A stretch of 17,225 nt of DNA, from NCBI GenBank assembly GCA_012842325.1, contig DUTA01000080.1, positions 1-17,225 of the forward strand, written 5' to 3'. This document shows positions 6,242 through 11,765 of this stretch, piece by piece (position 1 is the first letter of the stretch; every line of letters begins with the position of its first letter). Below the pieces are notes generated by a model. That model was not told where the DNA came from, made no database searches, and saw only the letters and a list, made by a program, of their open reading frames with translations. A program made the translations under genes and the position numbers. Source of the stretch: Bacillota bacterium (GTDB taxonomy: Bacteria > Bacillota > DTU030).

Positions 6242-8060
6242 GGCGCCGCCCCCTGTTCTTTACGGCTCCAAACCGGCAGGTATCCCGGCATTGGCCGCAT
6301 TTGATGCATTTGGTCTCGTCTATGGTGTAGGTCCTTCTCCTCTCTCCGGAAATGGCACCCAAAGGGCATTTTTGTGCGCAGAGGCCGCAGCCCCGGCAGG
6401 CTTCTTGGTCAATGTAAAACACTGTCAGCTCCTTGCAGACCCCGGCCGGGCAGTACTTATTCTGTATGTGTTCCCGGTATTCCTCCCGGAAGTACCTGAT
6501 TGTGGAAAGGACAGGGTTGGGTGCAGTTTTTCCCAGGCCGCACAGGGCGGCTTCCTGCAGGGTAGCCCCTATATCCAAAAGGAGCTCTATGTCCCCTTCC
6601 CTCCCCCTGCCGGCACAGATATCCTCCAAAATGCCCAGCATCTGCTTGATACCCTCCCGGCAGGGCACACACTTGCCGCAGGATTCCTCGGCCAAAAACT
6701 GGAGATAATAGCGGGCCACTTCGACCATGCAGGTGGTTTCATCCATGACGATCATGCCACCGGAACCCATCATGGACCCCGACTCAGTGAGGGAATCGAA
6801 GTCAACGGGCAGGTCCAGGAGCTCTTTGGGGATACAGCCCCCGGAAGGGCCTCCCGTCTGGACTGCTTTAAACTCCCGGTCCCGGGGGATCCCACCCCCG
6901 ATGGAAAAGATTATCTCCCGCAAGGTTATGCCCATGGGTACTTCAATTAAGCCGGTGTTTTTGACCTTGCCTACCAGGGAAAAGACCTTGGTGCCGGGAC
7001 TTCCCTCGCTGCCAATGGAGCGAAACCACTGGGCCCCCCGGTTGATTATTACCGGTACGTTGGCCCATGTTTCCACATTGTTGAGGACCGTCGGCTTGTC
7101 CCACAGGCCCCTCTCCACGGAGCGGATGTATTTCACCCGGGGCTCACCGACCCTTCCCTCTATGGACGCCATGAGGGCAGTGGATTCCCCGCACACAAAA
7201 GCCCCTCCGCCCCTCACAATTTCGATGTCAAAATTCATACCCTTCTGCAAAATGTTCCGGCCTAAAAATCCTCGCTTCCGGGCCTCCTCGAGGGCTGCAG
7301 CCATGTTCTTAAGCGCCAGGGCATATTCGTCCCTTATGTAGATAAAGCCCCTTTCCGCCCCGATGGCATAGGCGCAAATCAGCATCCCTTCAATGACACT
7401 GTGGGGATCCCCTTCCATTATGCTCCGGTCCATAAAGGCCCCCGGATCCCCCTCATCGCCGTTGCAGACTACGTATTTGGGAAAAACATCAACCCTTGCA
7501 CACTGTTTCCACTTAACCCCGGTGGGAAAACCGGCCCCACCCCTCCCCCGCAAGCCCGACTTCTCAATCTCGTCGATTACTTCCTGGGGAGACATGGTTG
7601 TAAGGACCTTTTCCAGGGCCCTGTAGCCATCCCGCTCGATGTAGTCATCGATGGAGGCAGGATCAATTTCCCCGATATTGCGCAGGGCAATTTTATGCTG
7701 CCGTTTGTAAAACTCCGTATCCCGGTGGGACTTCACCCTCTCACCGGTAGAAGAATCCAGGTAAAGGAGCCGGGTAATAATCTCATCATTGAGCACCGAC
7801 CGCTCAAAGATCTCATCGACATCCGTTGCCTTGACACCGCAGTAAAAGATGTCATCGGGCTGGATTTTGACAATTGGTCCCCTTTCACAGAGGCCGTTGC
7901 AGCCCGTCGCTTTTGTCACCGGGCGTATGCTGGCCCTGGCGCCGGATTCTTCTATCCTCTTTTTTAAACCTTCATATATTGCCCGGCTGTTGTTGGCCAG
8001 GCAACCAGTTCCACAGCAGACGAGAACTGTCTTGACAGGCTTTCTCTTAAACATTAACAC
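6225..8060 (-). CDS. NuoF/HydB-like NAD(P)H-binding flavin subunit
   Basis: This 611-residue subunit is where NAD(H) or NADP(H) should react with FMN. It has the full HydB/HndC layout rather than the shorter complex I NuoF. An N-terminal thioredoxin-like [2Fe-2S] domain has Cys15/16, Cys20, Cys54 and Cys58. The FMN/NAD core has GRGGAGFPTG at 172-181 and GDEGDPGAFMDR at 201-212. The NuoF [4Fe-4S] site is Cys461/464/467 with Cys507. A CPAGVC segment (537-542) and a C-terminal two-cluster ferredoxin domain (Cys555/558/561/565 and Cys585/588/591/595) follow. This extended architecture is typical of bifurcating HydABC-type enzymes. The GTG start at 8060 has AAGGA 6 bases upstream and lies 2 bases after the nuoE stop; an ATG two codons later is possible. 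NADH versus NADPH cannot be read from the sequence. Confidence 0.9.
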   Translation of the reverse strand: MLMFKRKPVKTVLVCCGTGCLANNSRAIYEGLKKRIEESGARASIRPVTKATGCNGLCERGPIVKIQPDDIFYCGVKATDVDEIFERSVLNDEIITRLLYLDSSTGERVKSHRDTEFYKRQHKIALRNIGEIDPASIDDYIERDGYRALEKVLTTMSPQEVIDEIEKSGLRGRGGAGFPTGVKWKQCARVDVFPKYVVCNGDEGDPGAFMDRSIMEGDPHSVIEGMLICAYAIGAERGFIYIRDEYALALKNMAAALEEARKRGFLGRNILQKGMNFDIEIVRGGGAFVCGESTALMASIEGRVGEPRVKYIRSVERGLWDKPTVLNNVETWANVPVIINRGAQWFRSIGSEGSPGTKVFSLVGKVKNTGLIEVPMGITLREIIFSIGGGIPRDREFKAVQTGGPSGGCIPKELLDLPVDFDSLTESGSMMGSGGMIVMDETTCMVEVARYYLQFLAEESCGKCVPCREGIKQMLGILEDICAGRGREGDIELLLDIGATLQEAALCGLGKTAPNPVLSTIRYFREEYREHIQNKYCPAGVCKELTVFYIDQEACRGCGLCAQKCPLGAISGERRRTYTIDETKCIKCGQCRDTCRFGAVKNRGRRHDNNH

Positions 8061-8062
8061 TG

Positions 8063-8545
8063 TTATTCCTTCGCCTCCAAATCCTCCAAGATCTTACCCA
8101 CCGCTGCCGTTGTAACCCTGCCGTAGTATTGGTCATTGATGACCATTACTGGGGCGATGGCACAGGAACCAAGACAGTTCACGGTTTCCAGGGAAAACTT
8201 CCCATCAGTGGTGGTTTCCCCCGGAGCAATCCGTAAAAGCCGTTGCAGCTCTTCCACCAGCAAACTGGATCCCCGGATATGGCAGGCGGTCCCGTCACAG
8301 ACCTTGATCACGTACTTGCCTTTGGGTTTAAGGGTCAGAGCTTTGTAGAAGGTAGCCATGCTGTAGAGCCGGCTCATTGGCACAGAAAAATGCTCCTGGA
8401 CCAGGGCCAGGGCTTCCCGGGGCAGGTAATTATAATGTTTTTGAATATCCTGCAGGGCAGCCAATAAAAACCGCTGTTCCCGGGGGTATTTCCCAATAAT
8501 CTCCTTCGCCTGGGAAAGACCTTCCTCAATGCTACCCGCTGGCAT
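8063..8545 (-). CDS. NuoE/HydC-like [2Fe-2S] subunit
   Basis: This 160-residue thioredoxin-fold [2Fe-2S] protein is the usual partner of NuoF/HydB. The N-terminal helical region contains 'LPREALALVQEHF' and the family-typical 'YSMATFYKAL'. The cluster ligands are Cys83 and Cys88 (CDGTAC) and Cys124 and Cys128 (CLGSC). Length is normal. It should pass or store electrons next to the FMN site of the NuoF-like protein. The ATG at 8545 is preceded by AAGGTGAG at 7-8 bases. It lies 26 bases after the MoaD-like gene and 2 bases before the NuoF-like gene, so it is clearly in the same operon. Confidence 0.92.
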   Translation of the reverse strand: MPAGSIEEGLSQAKEIIGKYPREQRFLLAALQDIQKHYNYLPREALALVQEHFSVPMSRLYSMATFYKALTLKPKGKYVIKVCDGTACHIRGSSLLVEELQRLLRIAPGETTTDGKFSLETVNCLGSCAIAPVMVINDQYYGRVTTAAVGKILEDLEAKE

Positions 8546-8571
8546 CTATCCACTCACCTTCTCTACTTTAA

Positions 8572-8841
8572 TTAACCCCCGGCCACAACCGGGAAAATGG
8601 AAACTTCATCTTCCTCCCCAAGGACTGTATCGGTTCCGGCCAGGTGGACTATGTTCCTCCCGTTAACAAGGATAATGACCCGGTCACTCACCTGGTCACC
8701 GGCCAAAACTGCTTTTCTAAAGGAGTCGCCGTACCGCTTGCTCAGAAACTGGAGGAGTTCCCCCACCGTTCCCGAGAAAGCCACGGTGTCTTCCTTTACC
8801 CCTGCACAATCCCTGATACTGGCAAAAAATTTTACTTTCAT
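8572..8841 (-). CDS. MoaD/ThiS-like sulfur carrier protein
   Basis: This 89-residue protein has a beta-grasp (ubiquitin-like) fold signature: 'MKVKFFASIRD' at the start, 'GTVGELLQFL' at 24-33, 'VNGRNI' at 59-64, and 'EEDEVSIFPVVAGG' at the end with the C-terminal Gly-Gly needed for adenylation and thiocarboxylation. MoaD provides sulfur for the dithiolene of molybdopterin, the pterin that holds Mo or W. MoaD-like genes commonly accompany AOR genes, as in aorD of the Aromatoleum AOR operon. I chose the ATG at 8841, with AGGA just upstream. A longer in-frame start at 8898 would lie inside a strong hairpin and adds an unrelated 19 residues. Whether it serves general cofactor synthesis or only this AOR is unknown. 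Confidence 0.85.
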   Translation of the reverse strand: MKVKFFASIRDCAGVKEDTVAFSGTVGELLQFLSKRYGDSFRKAVLAGDQVSDRVIILVNGRNIVHLAGTDTVLGEEDEVSIFPVVAGG

Positions 8842-8862
8842 CTTTCCTAACTCCCAGTGGAT

Positions 8863-8900
8863 GATTGCCTGCGGTTCCGGAAGGAAAACCGCAGGCAATC
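8863..8900 (-). repeat. Strong 14-bp hairpin between AOR and moaD-like genes
   Basis: A perfect inverted repeat GATTGCCTGCGGTT/AACCGCAGGCAATC encloses a 10-base loop, within the 81-base gap between the AOR stop and the MoaD-like start. No T-run follows on the minus strand, so it is not a canonical terminator. It may stabilise the 3' end of the upstream fd-AOR mRNA, mark a processing site, or reduce readthrough into the downstream genes. Confidence 0.75.
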
Positions 8901-8922
8901 ACCCCTTTATCCTGTGGCGCCC

Positions 8923-10728
8923 TTACCGGAGGGACAGTTCGGCCATTTTCTCCTCCGTCGGCACGCCCTCCTCATTCCAGCCCCTCACTTGATAATACTC
9001 CTTGAGCATTACTTCCAGCTGGTTGACCTTGCCCTTGGCCGGTCCTGAGGGCAGGGGTTCTTTTAGGAGCCGCGGGGGCAGGGTATCATCGGCCTTGGTA
9101 AAGCCGGCCCGGAGGTTGAAAAGCCGCTCCAGGTTCCAGATCCGTTCGCCGATCTTCAATATCTCCTCATTCGACTCGGTCCAACCCAGGGCCGCCCGCA
9201 GCATATCGGCCAGTTCCGGCAGTCCCAGGGCAAAGCTGGTAAAGAGGCAGATCCCTGCCGAATCAAAGACGGCCGTTAAGTCCTGGAAAATCTTGAGCCA
9301 TCCGGCCTTTTCCTCGGTCACCAGGGGATCGAGCTTTTCCGGAATGCCCAGCACTTCCACGGAAGTCATATAGCCCCGGACATGGCATCCACCCCGGTTG
9401 GAAGTGGCATAGGAAAGGCCCATGCCCTGGACTCCCCTGGCATCGTAGGCGGGCATTTCCTGCTTTTTGACCGACATGGAAAGCTCCGGATGCCCATACT
9501 TTTCCGCCAGCCGGTAGGATCCCAGGGCCAGCTGATCGCCAAAGCCCTCCCTGAGGCCCGTCATCCTGGTCAGCTCAACGATGGCCTCGGCGTCGCCGAA
9601 CTTAAGTTCCCGGCCCACCTCTTCCCTGGTCAGGATGCCCTTTTCATACATTTCCATGGCACAGGCAATGGTGGCGCCCATGGTAATGGGATCGAGACCC
9701 AGTTCATTGCAAAGGAAGTTGGCTTTGCAGATGGCGGCCAGATCCCCTACACCGCAGGCAGCACCGTAAGACCATTCGGCCTCATATTCCGGGCCCTCGC
9801 CGAAGGACTTAAATTTCCCTTCCGGTATTCTGGTCAGGCGGCCACAGCCGATGGAACAGCCGAAGCAGCCCTTGCTCCGGACCAGGTATTTTTCCGCCAG
9901 GGTTTCCCCGCTTATGTCCTCGGCATGTTCAAAAACGCCGCCGTCCCTCCAGTTCCGGGTTGGCAGTGCCCCCATCTGGTTGAGGATGTTCACCAGGACC
10001 CCGGTACCATAGGCGCGCAGGCCTTCACCGGTCACCGGGTGTTCCTTCAGTTTTCTTCTCGCATCGGTGCAAACTTCCTTGAACTTTTCCGGCTCGGCTA
10101 CTGCTACCGATTTGGTTCCCCTGACCACAATGGCCTTTAAGTTCTTGGAACCCATGACGGTCCCCATGCCTGTACGGCCCGCCGCCCTGTTTTTGTCATT
10201 CATTACCGTGGCAAAAAGGACCCCTTTTTCTCCGGCCGGGCCAATGCAGGCTACCCTGGCATCTTCCGCCGTTTCGGCCAGCAATTGGTCGGTGGTTTCA
10301 AAGACATTTTTCCCCCAGAGATGTTCTGCAGGGCGAAGCTCTACCTCATCATCGTTGATCCAGAGGTAAACCGGCTTCTCCGCCTTCCCTTCAAAGATAA
10401 TTCCGTCATAGCCGGCAAATTTCAGTTCCGGGCCAAAATGCCCGCCGGAGTTGGCACAGCCTATGGTTCCCGTCAAGGGGGCCTTGGCGATAACCATATA
10501 TCTGCCTGGACTGGCCGCCATGGTGCCGGTGAGGGGTCCGGTCATAAAAATCAACTTGTTTTCGGGGCTCAGAGGATCGACCTGTGGATCAACTTCGTCC
10601 ATCATAATCTTCGTCGCCAGGCCCCTGCCGCCCAGGTACAATTTGGCATCATTCAGATCCAGGGCTTCTTTTTTGATGCTGCCTTCGGAGAGATTAACCC
10701 GTAAAATGGTTCCGGCCCAACCGAACAT
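8923..10728 (-). CDS. aor: Tungsten-type aldehyde:ferredoxin oxidoreductase (AOR)
   Basis: AORs oxidise aldehydes to carboxylic acids, or reduce acids with low-potential electrons, using a bis-pterin tungsten cofactor and one [4Fe-4S] cluster in the cytoplasm. The protein has 601 residues, the standard length. The cluster ligands are Cys288, Cys291, Cys295 and Cys494, the same numbers as in the Pyrococcus furiosus enzyme. The N-terminal pterin domain has 'YLGGRGLATK' (31-40) and 'NRAAGRTGMGTVMGSKNLKAI' (180-200). The two pterin-contact motifs are NELGLDP (341-347) and DSAGICL (489-495). The candidate active-site acid and His are Glu314 or Glu316 and His449. The ATG overlaps the ferredoxin stop by one base (TAATG), with GGAGGT upstream, so translation is coupled. 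With the ferredoxin and NuoEF-type genes around it, it is probably the catalytic subunit of an NAD(P)-linked complex. The natural substrate and the metal (W rather than Mo) are inferred from the family. Confidence 0.95.
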   Translation of the reverse strand: MFGWAGTILRVNLSEGSIKKEALDLNDAKLYLGGRGLATKIMMDEVDPQVDPLSPENKLIFMTGPLTGTMAASPGRYMVIAKAPLTGTIGCANSGGHFGPELKFAGYDGIIFEGKAEKPVYLWINDDEVELRPAEHLWGKNVFETTDQLLAETAEDARVACIGPAGEKGVLFATVMNDKNRAAGRTGMGTVMGSKNLKAIVVRGTKSVAVAEPEKFKEVCTDARRKLKEHPVTGEGLRAYGTGVLVNILNQMGALPTRNWRDGGVFEHAEDISGETLAEKYLVRSKGCFGCSIGCGRLTRIPEGKFKSFGEGPEYEAEWSYGAACGVGDLAAICKANFLCNELGLDPITMGATIACAMEMYEKGILTREEVGRELKFGDAEAIVELTRMTGLREGFGDQLALGSYRLAEKYGHPELSMSVKKQEMPAYDARGVQGMGLSYATSNRGGCHVRGYMTSVEVLGIPEKLDPLVTEEKAGWLKIFQDLTAVFDSAGICLFTSFALGLPELADMLRAALGWTESNEEILKIGERIWNLERLFNLRAGFTKADDTLPPRLLKEPLPSGPAKGKVNQLEVMLKEYYQVRGWNEEGVPTEEKMAELSLR

Positions 10729-11207
10729 TATTCACCCACCTCCCCGAACAACTCCTTGAATCTTTCCGCAATATCCTGCTTGCGCTTTATTGTACTGGGG
10801 GCGGCCTCCTTGAATTCGATGGCTCCGGCCGGGCAGTATTGGGCACATTGGGGCTCGCCGTTGCAGAGATCGCACTTTACTACCCTGTTTTCCACAGGGC
10901 TTACGGTAATGTTCCCCAGGGGGCAGGCACTGACACACAGCTTACACCCGATACACCTTTTGTCCTCAATGGTCACCGTGCCGTCTGCCCCTTTGGTGAT
11001 GGCCCCGGTGGGACATACCTTCATACAGGCCGGATCATCGCACTGCAAGCACATTATCGGCACTGATAGGGCTGCTTCATCGTACATCAGCACCGATACC
11101 CTGGCCGTCTTGGGATTGAAGGCCTTGGTTTTGTTAAATGAGCAAACAATCTCACAGGTCCTACAGCCAATACACTTGTCCGGTGCTAGCATGAGGATTT
11201 TGCTCAA
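10728..11207 (-). CDS. Four-cluster ferredoxin subunit (AorA/HycB-like)
   Basis: This 159-residue iron-sulfur protein has 16 cysteines in four [4Fe-4S] patterns: Cys12/15/18/22, Cys53/56/61/65, Cys85/88/91/95 and Cys112/115/121/125. This layout is shared by DMSO-reductase-type electron-transfer subunits (HycB, DmsB) and by the AorA subunit of the Aromatoleum AOR, where AorA carries electrons away from the tungsten subunit. It is the first gene of the operon and directly coupled to AOR. The start is TTG at 11207, since an AGAGG lies a few bases upstream and a longer Shine-Dalgarno is brought near by a hairpin. The ATG at 11192 would cut into the region before the first cluster and has no ribosome binding site. 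Its acceptor partner is most likely the NuoG/NuoF-like subunits, but free ferredoxin is also possible. Confidence 0.92.
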   Translation of the reverse strand: MSKILMLAPDKCIGCRTCEIVCSFNKTKAFNPKTARVSVLMYDEAALSVPIMCLQCDDPACMKVCPTGAITKGADGTVTIEDKRCIGCKLCVSACPLGNITVSPVENRVVKCDLCNGEPQCAQYCPAGAIEFKEAAPSTIKRKQDIAERFKELFGEVGE

Positions 11208-11253
11208 TTAACCTCTGGTCACCGGTATTTCCGGTGCCAGAACTCACCTCCTT
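11208..11253 (-). promoter_or_regulatory. Shine-Dalgarno, hairpin and TTG initiation region
   Basis: A near-perfect Shine-Dalgarno AAGGAGGTGA lies at 11253-11244, too far from the TTG start (11207) in linear distance. Between them CTGGCACCGG (11240-11231) pairs with CCGGTG-a-CCAG (11225-11215), a 10-bp stem with one bulged A and a 5-base loop. With this hairpin folded, the linear spacing shrinks to 3 + 7 bases, close to optimal. A weaker AGAGG also lies directly before TTG. The structure could be a translation switch or simply a looped-out spacer. Confidence 0.5.
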
Positions 11254-11616
11254 TTCCTTATTCTGGCTTCCTGAAACCTGTTCCCCCCACTTCCTTCCAG
11301 GAGGTATTCCAGCCGGCCATAGGCTGCCGTGGCTTTGACAGGCCATCCTTACAGGAACATAAAAACACCTCCCACCGTAAGGAGATAATTACCGGCCAAA
11401 ACCACAGTAGGCCTCGGCTGGCACCGTAAGCCGGTGCCCGCTGCGTGCCTTCCCCTTATGCTTTGACTGGCCTTTGCCAAAAAAAAGATAGTTTGCAATA
11501 TTGGGCGGTGAAAAAAAGACAAGATCCAGTTACAGCCAGCAGTGGAAGAACGGTGAGGGGGAGGAATTTTAATGTAAATACTACATGGGTCTATTTTCAG
11601 GCAATTAAATCCTTTC
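11254..11616 (-). ncRNA. Long structured leader of the AOR operon; candidate Moco/Tuco riboswitch
   Basis: The predicted start at about 11616 leaves roughly 400 untranslated bases before the first gene. The promoter-proximal part (11470-11610) is poorly structured, with two T-runs. The distal part (about 11285-11440) is GC-rich and foldable: a GGCACCG/CGGTGCC hairpin (about 11418-11436), CCTTAC/GTAAGG, then CCAC..GTGG enclosing CAGCC/GGCTG and a purine-rich ACCTCCTGGAAGGAAG segment. RNAs of the Moco/Tuco class regulate molybdenum- and tungsten-cofactor genes and the enzymes that use them. The position before a W-enzyme operon suits that, but I cannot confirm the consensus by eye. No credible coding sequence is present. 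Confidence 0.4.
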
Positions 11617-11622
11617 AATTTA

Positions 11623-11651
11623 ATCTTACCTGCTTGTGAAAAATGTGTCAA
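11623..11651 (-). promoter_or_regulatory. Promoter of the ferredoxin-AOR-nuoEFG-like operon
   Basis: On the minus strand a perfect TTGACA -35 (11651-11646), a 17-base spacer and TAAGAT -10 (11628-11623) form a good SigA-type promoter just after the mutS2 terminator. The region around it is AT-rich. It makes the operon independent of mutS2 transcription. Confidence 0.6.
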
Positions 11652-11689
11652 TATTTAACTTCGAACATAACGCTCTCCCCCCGGCCACA

Positions 11690-11723
11690 AATAGGAAAAG
11701 CTGGAGAAGCAGCCTCCAGCTTT
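11690..11723 (-). terminator. Rho-independent terminator of mutS2
   Basis: On the minus strand AAAGCTGGAG (11723-11714) pairs perfectly with CTCCAGCTTT (11706-11697) across a 7-base loop, and TTTTCCTATTTG follows. It lies 42 bases after the mutS2 stop. The stem is nearly the same as the one at 5459-5487. Confidence 0.8.
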
Positions 11724-11765
11724 GCCTTTCCCGGCATTAACTTTTGACAGGCATCGGGAAGACAG

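Noticed and set aside
6078..6950. Plus-strand open frame of 290 codons
   Set aside because: It runs antisense across the NuoF/NuoG-like genes, whose cofactor motifs are all intact on the minus strand.
9382..10140. Plus-strand open frame of 252 codons
   Set aside because: It is antisense to the AOR gene, has no recognisable domain or ribosome binding site, and arises from GC-rich codon bias of the real gene.
11349..11651. Possible small gene (100 codons, minus strand) in the AOR leader
   Set aside because: No ribosome binding site, low-quality composition, and it would begin upstream of the predicted transcription start; the region looks like structured leader RNA.
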